Of a DNA stretch of 64,000 bases, positions 1 to 11,100 are shown piece after piece (the first letter of the stretch is position 1; each line of letters opens with the position of its first letter). Under the pieces are notes generated by a model that saw only the letters and a program-made list of their open reading frames with translations, searched no databases and had not been told where the DNA came from. This DNA is from Deuterostichococcus epilithicus (taxonomy: Eukaryota; Chlorophyta; Trebouxiophyceae; Prasiolales; Stichococcaceae), in assembly GCA_033439295.1 (NCBI GenBank), contig JAVTLE010000015.1:2542001-2606000 (forward strand), read 5' to 3'. Position numbers and translations under genes: made by a program.

Positions 1-1098
1 GGAGGCTTGACAGGCGGGTGCCGCAGCCTCATCATGGCGTGACCGCATCCTGCCTGACGGGCCTTCTGAAGGTGAGCAGAATGCTGCTGGGGTGAGCGGA
101 TTGCTGCTGGTGCTGCGCCACCGGCTTGCCTGTGTCAGAGCCACCTGCAAATTCTGCACGGTCAAGCCTGACTATCCGGCACTGACCGCTGGACTGCCCC
201 AGTGGCTGTGTACTTTGCATTCAGGACGCCTGCCGCCATCTGCCAACTCTGCAAATCTGGCGGCGCACTGCAGCACGTCGGCCAGCAGCATGGCCACCGC
301 ACTCGCCGCATTTCCGCTGATTCACATGCCCCAGCTGCGTAGGCTGGTTGGCTTCAGACCCTGAGCCGTTATCAGCGATCTCGCTCTGTAGGGCCTGGCG
401 GCGTGCACCACCCTGGAGCACCTGGAGGTTGCGAATTTCCGGGATCTGGATCTAGAGTCCCTGGTGCCTCTGGCAGCGCTGACGCGGCTGCACACGCTGA
501 GCTGCACCGCCGGCAGGCTCAAGGTTGGCGGGCACATCGAATTTTCCTGGGGCATCGACTGGGGCGTGCCTTACTTCGAGCCATCAGCCATCACCAGGCG
601 CGGCATCGACATCCTGGCGGCGCTCGCGAGAGGGCTGCCGCGGCTCCGGCAGCTGTATGTCTGGCGAGGACCCCCGGTAAGCGTCGGACGCTCACAGTCT
701 CGCTGTCTCGTGCCTCAAGGTCTCATATACTCCTGAGTTCCTCATGAGCGCTCCGGCGACTGGCCTGTCACCCAAATTTTACCTCAGGCAAAGCGTCCGA
801 GTGATTGGGTGCTTGCGACATGACGGCCACTGCTGCCGAGCTGGACTCCTGTCTTGTCAGCCTGCTCTGTGTATGCCCTGCTTCCTGTGCATCTCGTCGG
901 AAGCTTTGCTTTCAGGCTTATCCTGGGTCCTTGTCCGTGCCGCAGAAGCACCCATACGGACCTCCGCGCGTGTTCAAGCTGCCGGGCCAGCAGCCGCCGA
1001 ACCGCCGCTTCGAACGCTGGCACCCTGACGGCAGCCTGGTCAGCGCACCCAGATTCCTGGAGGCAGCCAATGAAAATGGCAACATAGGGGCGATGTAA
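1..1098 (+). CDS. LRR protein (F-box/LRR family), 3' part of gene
   Basis: The 3' end of a leucine-rich-repeat gene whose 5' part lies left of the window. The clear exons are 392-676 (after ctgtag, before gtaagc) and 946-1098 (after gccgcag), joined in phase 0 and ending in TAA at 1096-1098. An open stretch ending at 71 before gtgagc may be the preceding exon, but its peptide is not LRR-like enough to be sure. The first exon reads TTLEHLEV, LAALTRLHTLS and LAALARGLPRLRQLYV, typical LRR strands. The last exon carries FKLPGQQPPNRRFERW, which resembles the C-terminal FQLPALPRRRFARW of the F-box/LRR gene at 28306-33567. I infer a member of the same family, probably a substrate adaptor of an SCF ubiquitin ligase, but no F-box is visible because the N-terminus is missing. 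Confidence 0.7.
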
Positions 1099-1149
1099 TC
1101 ACCATCTCCCCTAGTTGTAAGCATTGTTGTTTCTGCCTGACCTTTGTAA
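1093..1149 (+). terminator. Candidate polyadenylation signals (TGTAA)
   Basis: TGTAA, the usual chlorophyte polyadenylation motif, overlaps the stop codon and recurs at 1116-1120 and 1145-1149, at a plausible distance after the LRR stop at 1098. The motif is known; its use here is inferred. Confidence 0.4.
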
Positions 1150-2369
1150 GCAATATTTTCTCAAACCTGACCTGCCTATGCACCGCGAGGCGCGTGTGGA
1201 GTGCATGTCCTGTAGGTCAACGCAGTGCAGCAGTCTCGCCGGCCGCTGCTTCTGGAGACCGACAGCACACGACCAGGGGAAGACCGCAGGCTTCTTTAGC
1301 ACGGCCTGAGTAGGGTTGCAGCTGGAGTTGTGAGACGGTATCTTATGTCGGTTCCTCGCCTTTACGAGCATCGGAAGTGTGGCTGCGGTAATGCGTGCGT
1401 CAGTCATGTGCGCATGTCCAAACGAGGTAACGAGGGTGCCCTGAACATCTCCTGGTCGAGCGCAGGTATGTGTTTCTGAAAGCGCTGAGCAGAGCAGTCG
1501 AGCTGTGGAGGCCTGGCCGCTGGTCAAGCCTCAATATGGAAGTGAACCTCTCGGAACGGCCGAGCGCTGCGTACGAGGAGGTCTGGGCGATCCCCCGTCA
1601 GCGCAACGATTTGCCGATGTGCAGAGCTACAGCTCCAGACGAATCTCTCGGTTGATGTGTTTGCTTTGTAATCACATGTGCATTGCAGTCGCGCGTATCG
1701 GATTGCTTACACGTCCTGCCAGGTGCCCGGGATTGCCAACACTTGACCGCAGCCTTTACATAAGGCGAGCGCAGACTTGCCCAAAGGAGTTCTGACTGCC
1801 ATAGAGTGTCTAAAGAGATTATTACATGTTTTGCAGCCCCAATGTCGTGGCAGAGAGCAGCGACCAGCAGGGCACACGTCATCAGTGCGTAGTGGATAGC
1901 AGCATACAGTACTGCAGCAGAGGAAACGCAGAGACACCGACATGAAAAATGGAATTTATGGGAGGTAATCCGTGGCAGAATTCGAGCCTTTGACATGGTC
2001 ACGACATGGAAGACACGTGGGCAGTGATCCTCTCTGTGGCAACACAGGCAAACCTCACGGCCGCCTCTGCTTTGGCTCCGCACCTGAACTACAACAAAAT
2101 TCTGTCAGGTAATCCATCAGGCTTTCTGATGCTCTACTCTCTGCACGCATTTGCACGCATGAAGCAGACGCACGGCATCAGCGTGTGAGCCCAGTGGCGA
2201 TATGCGGCACACCACGCTGACAGCCGCTACGCAGCATTGCATCTGACACTGTCACGCAGGCTACCATGCGCTGCTCGCCTGCTGTCGCCCAGTATCTGAC
2301 CGCTTCCAGCTTCCTGCGTTTCCGGCACGATGATCGCGGCGCTGTGTCGAGGATGACACACGGCTTCGT

Positions 2370-2525
2370 CCACTATGGGAACTACACCTTACTCGAACCC
2401 TACCCTTTTCCTGTTTTTGCTACTCTATGTCTATTTTTTGGCCACAGCTTCGAAAATAGTTTTACGAGTAGTGGGACCCGGAGCGGGTGGGGTTACTCAA
2501 TTTCTACTCTTTTTGCACGCTTTCT
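2370..2525. repeat. AT-rich island with TACTCG/CGAGTA motifs
   Basis: A T-rich stretch whose composition departs from the GC-rich surroundings. It contains actcgaa, gctactctatg, acgagtag, ttactcaatt and tctactcttttt. The same short vocabulary appears in the island at 4519-4710, suggesting a common origin. No coding capacity is recognised. Confidence 0.4.
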
Positions 2526-4518
2526 CTGTTAGCAGCAGCAATGCCTCCGTACAAGCTTGTACAACGTGCGCGTGCGATGCAAGCTCTGTTAGTCCTCTTC
2601 AACTGACATAATATCTCATATGAAGGTCGTCTTGAAGACTTCGGGCCATCAGAACAGCCAACCCGCCGTTGAGACACCTTCTGCCTCCGATGCCTCAGAG
2701 GAACTTCGCTGAAGTGACCCGAGCTGCCTCGCAACGCAAGACATAATGTTTATGTGGCAGATGTAAGTGTTTGACGGGCTCAATGGCCAGGCGCGTTGCC
2801 GTGCGACTGCTGCACACGCTGGCTGTCCACTCCTCTGTCAGTGTAGTATTTGTCCCCCTGCTGCGTCCAGCAGCCTTTTGCCCGTTTGCCGCTATTCGGC
2901 ATTTCTAAATTTCTAGCATTGCTGCTGTAACCTTCATCCTCTGCCGTGATCCCGCGAGAGGCTCGCAACGGCCTGCCAGCCCACAGCCCAATGTATCGAT
3001 TGCAGCGCTTGCCTGGAGCCAACTCAGGGCTATTGGCAGCTTGCAACGTTCCGATGCCATCCGACCGCGTCTCGATGCGCTCTGCTGGTGCGCCGGAGCT
3101 GTTGAGTGGTAACGGGGTCCGCATGGCACCTCAAGCGTAGCTGCTAGGCTGCTGGACATCTAGAGGCCGCCAACTGCCATACCCAACGTCGACAGCTGCC
3201 CTCACATCTCAGCTGTCAACGGCCACAGCAGGGGCTCAAAGCGCCGGGACATCCAGGCACACGTTTGCTACACCTACCTGCAGGAGGCGTCAATATTGGA
3301 TTATCTTCCGTTCGTCCTGCGTGATGCAGCTATCTGGCAAGGTGAGCAGCTCGCTGACTGGAGGAGTACACCCACACCTGCTGCACACCAGTTACGGGCT
3401 GGCCTGCTTGCTCAAACGTGATTCTGCATCAGGCCGCCAACGAAGGGTCTGTTTGATCGCGTGTCTGACCGTTTGGACGCCCAGGACGTGTGCCGCCGGC
3501 GGCAACATGGGCACTGGCGTAAGTGCTGCGGTACAGCAAGGTGACTAGGTGAGGACCAGATCTAGGCATCAGCCTTACTCATGCAAGCTTGGTGGCGTGC
3601 TGGAGCTGGTGCACCGCACAGTCTGCAGCCATGGCACCTGCTAAATGCGCTGACCTTGGGTTCGCAAGCGCCATCAAACCCAAATGCTGCATGGTGACAT
3701 TGCCCGTGCATCTGCACCCTGCAGATGCCAGCTGCACTCTGCTGTGTGAAACTGCAGGGTCAAGCTCAACGTGTTTCGGCCATCACGCCGGGCCCTGCCA
3801 CCGTTGCCGCGACACCGTCGTCGCCGAGGTGAGCAAAACCCAACGGCATCTGGCTGATGTATCGCCTGTGCCCCTTTGACAGCTACGTCAGGAGGCTACT
3901 GGCTGCAGCAAGATCTTGACCGTGCAATGCCGAACTCGTGTTGCCATGTTGCCACCTCGTTTCTGCTTTGCACACTCGGCAGGGTGCGCACGGTGCACAT
4001 ATGTCAGCCACAGCAGGCGGGTTGCAGATGTTCTTGCACTCGTGACCACGGGCTGCTGTTGCCTTGGCAGGGCCAGGCGAATGGCCCAGCTCTGCTGTGC
4101 ATGAGCTGGGACCTTGTATCGGTGCAGGGCGGCTGTGCGCGGACTGTTGCAAGGTTCACACACCATGGATAAACCTCAGGTCTCAGGTGAGCGTAAGAAA
4201 GCAGTTAAACCAACCTTCCCTGACTGCTGGCTTTGGTCAGCTGCGCACAGCCTTGAAGCCAGACTACATGCTCTGCCGAGTCTCCAGCTGCGTGATGCGG
4301 TGCGTAGGGTTCCTACTGCAGCCGGTTGGCTGTGACGACAGAACGCATTGTTGGTGCAATCACTTGTGTCGTTTCTGCCTGATGCAGGACAGTCAGCGTT
4401 GTGCCAGCGTCAATGCGGAGGCGCAGCTGGCGCACGGCGTTGGAGGAGGGGCTGCCGGCAGAGTGTTGTGCGAGGGGGCTGTTGCCTTTGGCAACTGGCA
4501 GCATGCCGTTGCTACTCT

Positions 4519-4710
4519 GTTCAGTCGGTACTTTTTTTCTACTCGATTGACCGTCGTAGAGTTCCACTCGGATGTAAAAGTACGATTCGAGTAGTAAAAA
4601 GTAGTGAAAAGTACGAGTATTGTGACGTCCACGTTACGTTATGTCTACTCTTTCACAACTCTATTCCTGTCTCGAAAAGTAGGAAAAAGGTTGGAAAAGA
4701 GTATTCGTCG
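4519..4710. repeat. AT-rich island with imperfect inverted repeat
   Basis: ctactcgat at 4539-4547 faces attcgagtag at 4585-4594. The arms extend outward imperfectly (gtacttttttt near 4528 against aaaagtagtgaaaagtac to about 4614), so the segment could fold into a stem. Further copies of tactc, cgagta and aaaagta continue to 4710. Composition and motif use match the island at 2370-2525. It may be a small non-autonomous element or decayed insertion; no transposase and no clear target-site duplication were seen. Confidence 0.4.
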
Positions 4711-4809
4711 TTCCCATAGTGGTCGCCAAAAAGGGCGAAGCGTAGGCCTTGAGGCGCCGCCCGCATTGCGATGCTGCTCGTCTCGGCATCACAATCCTCA
4801 ATCATAGTC

Positions 4810-5960
4810 AGGATGAAGTCAGGATGAAGCCGCAAATGTTGCAGGCTGTGCCTTCCCAGAGGCCCTCAGCTGCTGCACAGACATCCGGCCGCTGCATGGC
4901 ATCGTGGAGCAGCTGCAGAGCTGCCTCCAACATCGGCACAGCACCCTGAAACTGGGCGGCTGCAGCAGCCGGCCAATGGCGGCGAGCGCCGCCGCCGCCA
5001 CCGGGTCTGCAGGCTCCGCCAGAAGCGTGGCACAGGCAGCAATGGTGTGCAGGACAGCCTTAGTGCTTCCCCCGCACAGCAGCGCAGCCGCTGATATCTG
5101 CCACATAGCTTGTGCATTGGCTGCAACCAATTCCTGTGGAACATATGGCAGCCTGAAGGTGGACAGAAAACCGTGTCGGTGATACCCTGGAGTGTGCTAC
5201 GTGCCAAGTCAGCCTAATATTCATCAGCCGGCAAGCCAAAGCCTGCTGCGAGGGCGTACATCATCAACTAAGACATGCGCTTGCCTGAGGTGCGGTTGCA
5301 GATGCATGATCAGGGTCTTCGAGGCCGGCTTGGTCCCTGTAGTAGATGCTTCCGCTGCAGCAGACTGCTGTAGAGCGGCCAGCAGATGTCCATGCACAAC
5401 CCGATCCAGGCTGCAGAAGGCTGCAGAAGTACTGGCTCAAGATGTCCTTGCAGCAGCCCACGAGGTGTCATCAAGAAGGTGTGATGGATGCCCATGCCAT
5501 GCGTGGCGTCATTGCGATTGCTCACTCATATGTGAAGCTTTTGATCTTCAAGAAGAATGACGGCTTGTGCAGCAGCATCTGCTTTTAGAGAGCCGGCTAG
5601 CACAGCAGTGTTATTGGTGCTCGCACCACGCATGATGCTGGCCGCAGCGTGTATGTCTGCAAATGAGCCTGCCTTGGCAGTTGTCAAATGAAGCTACAGC
5701 TAGAACAGCCAGGTCTGCTTCGCGCATCATCTGAAAACGTGCGTGACAGCTGCATCGCCAACTCGTCCCTGGCTCGATGTGTCGGCAACGGCACAAGTGA
5801 GGCTACCTCACGGTTGCCCAATGCTTCGTGCCACTGAGTGGAGTGCAGACTGATTTGCACTCCGCAACTGAATTGCGCACGCCGCAAGTGAACAGCCGGA
5901 CGCCGCATTGCGCCTGGCAAACGGGGCAGCAGCATGCGGACCTCGTCACCCACCGCCTAT
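4810..5960 (-). CDS. Armadillo/HEAT-like hypothetical protein (fragmentary model)
   Basis: Minus-strand stretches with helical-repeat character, not recognised as a named protein. The best is at about 4945-5130, reading AMWQISAAALLCGGSTKAVL, then TIAACATLLAEP and AALAAIGRLLQPP, a pattern typical of armadillo/HEAT repeats. Upstream exon-like stretches occur at about 5675-5740 (MMREADLAVLAVASF after cag) and 5534-5690 (AGSFADIHAAASIMRG and NNTAVLAGSLKADAAAQAVI). The last frame ends in TGA just before a gtgagc that would otherwise be a donor, so either the gene ends there or it is broken. Frames between pieces could not be joined cleanly. It lies downstream of, and in the same orientation as, the TARBP1-like gene. 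Confidence 0.35.
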
Positions 5961-6298
5961 TTTCCCACTGGCGGGATCCTTGTGTTTCTGACTCCGATTG
6001 TGCACCTCTGGAGGTTCAGCACGGAAATGGGCGCGGCAAGCGATTCATGAATACGTGCAAGTGCCCACTGTGCGCTGCTTTGTTCGGCAGGTCATCAAAT
6101 GGCACAACGCCCTCAGTCTAGCTGATGCAGGTGCCAGTAGTGCTGGTGACCCCAATGGCACCATCACCCACAACGCACTGGTCGCCCACCCTCACACACA
6201 CAATGTCAATCGTGTACTCAATGATGTCAGGACTGCGATCTCCAGGTGCGTGGAGCAGCAGCAGCAGCTGCGGCATACTCCGTTGGCGCCAGCCGGAG

Positions 6299-8145
6299 CT
6301 AGCTGCGCTGCCGCACATACTCGTACAGCGCCGTTGCGGAGGCAACGTGCACATTGAGCGAGCGGATGACGCCAAACTGCGGGATCTCCACCGTGGCATC
6401 CAGCACCTGCAAGATGTCTGGCGGGATGCCCTCCCGCTCGCGACCCAGCACTAGCGCCGTCTTGTCTGGAAACCTGCAGCATGCAGCACGGGGTTTGAGT
6501 GGCTGTGCGAAGCTTCAATCCGTGCCAACAGCTGCGGGGTTTCCAAAGCAGGACTGCAGCCCATGCGCCGGCAGGATTTCAACACCTCCATGCATTTGCC
6601 ATGAGCTATCCTGGCAATATCTCCAAATCGATGCCTCTGGACTGACCAGCAGGCTATGCCTTGAGCCTCTGAGCTGCTGACGGGGCATCTGATGCAGCAT
6701 GAGGACCGACCGCCTGGACTACAAGCGCCTGCGCATCAGTCAGCCAGTTGCAAGCGCAACAGGCAGCAGCCGTGCAATGCTGGGAGGGATCTGCACCTGT
6801 ACTCGGGCAGCGGCGTAGAGTCGGCGGTCTGCTCCAGGCCCACGAGCGTGTACCCAGCCGCTCGCAGCCGCGCCAAATGGGCCGGCAGGCCGCCGATGGG
6901 CACGCCCCGCATCGGCAGCTGCGCACAGGGGTTCAGCGTTTAGGGCTTCCAGGAATCAGAACGTTCAAGGCAACTCAGAAAGCGGCCAGCCGGGCGGCGG
7001 CTGCAGGGCCGGCCTAGTGGCTGCTGTGCGCTTCCGGGCAGGGGCGGCGCCGCCTGCCTCTGAACGGCTTGTTTGGCTGTGCCGCGGGGGGTGCGCTGCC
7101 CATCTGCCGCTGTGCAAGGGCTGCAACAGGTGGCGGTTGGAGAGCAGGTCCTCGCGCTGCCAGCCCAGTCGTGACGCGCCAGCCTCCCGACTCGCAGTCA
7201 TCGTAACCGTTCCCGGGCTCCTTGCGGGCAGGCATGCCGACTGCGCGTTGATATGCGGGAGGCAACCCCTGAACCCTAAACCTTGAACCCGAGGCACGCA
7301 CCCACTGCTCTGCCGTGACGCTAATCTGCTGGAACTCGCGCGACGCCGCGACTCTCACGTCCGCCACCACCATCTCCGACACCCTGCGAGCCAGCACAGC
7401 GCTTTTGCTGTGAGGGAGCAGCCACACGAGGCACCGCAGGCTCGTGCGCCGCTGCGGCCCCCGGTCGGCTGCGCACTGGCGTAGCCGCTCCGGCCGCTGC
7501 CCCCGGGTCCAGCGGTGAACGATCGGCATCGCCTCAACTTTCAGGGAGCGGCGTCCGCACCTCGAGGGAGACTTGCAGCAGGTCTGTGGACGTACAGACG
7601 AGGGGTCTGTGACGTACAACCTGAAAAGTTATAGTTTATTGGCGAGCCCGCACCCAAACACCTCGCAGGTGCGTGCCAGGCCCGCCAGGTTGGGCACCCT
7701 GTCCACGAAGCTGGCGACCAGCACCGCGCCGTGCCGCCTGCCGCCGCCGCCGCCGCCGCCGCCGCCGAGCGCCGAGCGCAGCGCCTCGTCGAGTTCCTCC
7801 GCCTGCAGCGGGAGTGGTCAGCCGGTGCTGTAAGGCTCACACTGCAGAGGGCAGCGCGGCACCGCTATCGTCATCGGAGCACGTAGAAGCTCCAACAGCT
7901 GAGCGGTCCAGATCAGCCGGCGGATTTGCATACTCCAACAGGGCCATGCCGCCGGCTGCTGCTAGCCGAATGTGGGCTAGGCCGTGCGTTTTGCTGCAAG
8001 ATGTGCGTGATGACAGAAAGGCTGAAGTCATAAGTTTTAGCTGTCAGCGACGAGCAGGGGGGGCACAGTACCTGCTCTAGGCCGGACGCCAGCAGGCCCA
8101 GTCGCGCCAGCTCTGCGGCACCGCCGTCGGCATGGCCTGCGGCGC

Positions 8146-8176
<31 letters not shown>

Positions 8177-11100
8177 TTGCTGCGGCGCTGCGCCGGCGAT
8201 GAGCGCCGCCCGGGCCGCTGGAACCGCCTTACGCTGCCTGCCAGCTGCAGCGCCGGCGCCACCTGTACAGCATGGCAGGAGACAGGACTGGACCGTCGTG
8301 TATTAAGCGTAACAGATCATGTCCTGTGTTCAGCAGCGAGGAGGACGGTGCGCCCTCGCAATGGCGGGCATGGTGCATCAGCGCGCATGAGCGCTGGATT
8401 GCACCGTCTGATTCTGACGATCAGACAGAAACTCTGATTCTGAACTCAAAACAACGCATCTCAGTGCCGGGAGATCAGGCACAGGAGCATGCCAAGACGG
8501 GTGCACACAATGAACGACATCCCGTTGAACCACTGAGCAGCGGCTCGGCGTTGCCAGAGATGCGAGCACCTGCTGCCGCTGACGCCGCGGCCACTGCGGC
8601 AGCGAGCTCCGCAGCGTGCGCCGCCGTATCTGCTGCGTCCCGCTCCCGCCGCAGCCGCATGCGCTCGCCCAGCAGGAAGTCGTCGACAGCGGCCACCAGC
8701 GCCGGTGGCGCACCCTCCAGGGCGACCACCTGTCGTTCGGAAACCACATGATTTGCTCTCCAAGAGCGGCATGCAGGAAATGACAGGCCAGCATCTAGAG
8801 GCCGGCGGCAGGCTAGTGCAGCCTCTGTGGCGTCATTTGCAGAAGTTCAAGAGTCCTAAGTATCACAGTCACTGACGTTGCAACGTCGTCCAGCTGTCCA
8901 TACATGCACAAGCTGTCAGATCCTGCATGACTGTTCCCCATGCAGCAACACTACAGGTAAGGTGTGCTATGGTAGCCTTGGATTTGGGCACATTGAAAAT
9001 GTGTGCAGGTGTTGTCCATCTGCCTGCCAGCATTGAAGAGGTCGGGGAGTCAGTTAGGGATTCGACACCTCACTGGGTCCCCCCGCAAGGGCGACGCCCC
9101 TGTGCAGCACGCCCGCCGGTGTCACCGCCGCTGCAGGATTGCACGCCCGGATGCCGTGGCCCATTGCCACTTTCAGACGCGCCACATCGGGGTTCTGTTC
9201 CAGCAGCGCCGCGATCGCCGACGCAAAGAAGCAGCCGGCATTCCCGGTGTCGAACAGCACGGGGAACGCCTCCAAGAGCACCTGCGGCTCAGGCACATTC
9301 TCCTGTCGGAGCAAGATTGTCATTCAGTAGGCTTGTACTGTCTCATCTGCGCGCTGATGGAAAGCCATGCCGAACAGCTGCGCGGCTGCATGACCTGTGC
9401 CGGAGCCTGCATCGGCTCTGCAGCATGAGGGTTACAATATCGTGGGCTTTCGAAGCCTGAGCTGGACAATAGTGCGCACAGCCAAGGAGGCAGTGTGTGG
9501 TCTAACAGGCGCAGGCCTACAGCAGCTGACTCACCTCCAGGCACAGCACGGACATTGCTCGCGCCGCGTGGTGGTGCATCATGGCCCATGGCACCAGCGC
9601 CGCCGTCAGGCGTGGCCGCAGCGGCGCGGCGACTGCCTCTGGCGCATGCAGGGCATACTGAGCCGCCAGCAACACCAAGGAGGGAATGGCATCCGCCCTG
9701 TAGCGGACATTGGCAGACTCCTGGGAAGCGGCGCAGATCACCTGCTAGCAACCCGCACTGGCTGCAGTGCAGGTCGCGAAAGCCGCTGCACATCACGGCG
9801 TTGAGGTCCACCGATGCAGCCCGTTATCGAAGGCACGATTGCAGGGTGAGGACCGATGTGCTGGCCGGCCGACAGGCACCGCAGCAGAGATGCATCATGT
9901 ATGCAGCAACCATGTCAGTGTACAGGAAGCATCCAGGAACGGTCAGGCGGCAGGTTTCTTGAGCCACAGAGACACCCGGGAGCAAAGCCAGGCCTTGTAT
10001 CCTCACTTCTTAGCCGAGTAGGCAGACAGCGGCGGCAGCAGGAAGGCCTCTGCGGCGTGTGGCGCCGCCAGCAGCAAGTGCAGTGCGATTGCCTCCTGAT
10101 ACTGCCGCACACTCGGCACGTCGTTTGCCGCCTACGGCCGGACAAACGCTAAGCGTTGGCACACAGGCGCCGTGTTGTAAGAAGATGAGTAGTGGTAAGA
10201 AGCTCAGCGTGAGAAGATGCTGGTCAGCACACGCATACATGCCTCGAGCTTGCTGAGGAGCTGATCAGGAACGTGTGGTCGTGATGCTCGTGGGGAGCAC
10301 ATGGCGGCTGCGACGAGGTTCAGCATCGTTGGGCACAGGACGCTGGAGCAGACGGGCAATGCCGAGTCCGCATGCGGATGTGCGGACACAGACCCGCCGC
10401 ACCTCAAAGATGGCCAGCAGCTGCTGCAGGGTGGGGTGCACACCGGTGGGCAGAATTGCAGGGCACAGCAGGCACAGCGCCTGCCACAGCCGAATCTGCA
10501 ACAGCGCAGACCTGCATCTCAGTCCGTTGGCTGGTGGTCATTCAGAGGGAGACAGGGAGACAGTAGAAGTCCTGTCACCCAAGGTCCGTTTGGGTTCCAG
10601 CACGCCCACAGTGGTCACGGTACATGTGGGTGAAAAATAAGACAGTTTCGCACGTGTATCCGCGCCCGCCACTATTCTGTGGGCGGAGGGCGTGAATCTT
10701 TGAGCGGCTGAGAAAAATATCGTTGAGAGACAGACACTTGACTCAACTCTACCGGGGCCTTGCTTGCATGCGCTGCGCACCTTGCGCCGGTGGACGAGGG
10801 TGTTGATTTTGTAGTCCCGTGTCGACAGCGCCGGGTCTGACTGGGCCAGTCCAAACAGGCTGCGCCACAGGGACGCTGCGACCTCACCTGCGAGGCAGCA
10901 GCCGGCCATCGTCACAAGAGGTCTGCAGGGTCTGGCCCTACAACCGTGCTCGGCAGGACAAGCTGTGCGTCAGGGACGACCTCAGTGCTGGTGCTGCTGG
11001 GGCTGCGACACCAGCATGCAGGCAGGCGGCTCTTCACACGGCGAGCAGCTGTGTTGACAGGGTGTGCTGCGAAGTACTGCATCCGTGGTGGCCTGAATTC

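Larger units (their letters stand above)
1150..4800. other. No confident gene; possible fragment at 1840-1915 (-)
   Basis: Both strands were read and no chain of spliceable exons with a recognisable product was found. The one suggestive stretch is on the minus strand near 1840-1915, where a frame after a ctgcag acceptor reads ALMTCALLVAALCHDIG. This resembles the metal-binding helix of class I cyclic-nucleotide phosphodiesterases (LLVAALCHDIDH), but the second histidine and all flanking motifs are absent. Treat it as intergenic or as a decayed gene. AT-rich islands in this stretch are listed separately. Confidence 0.4.
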
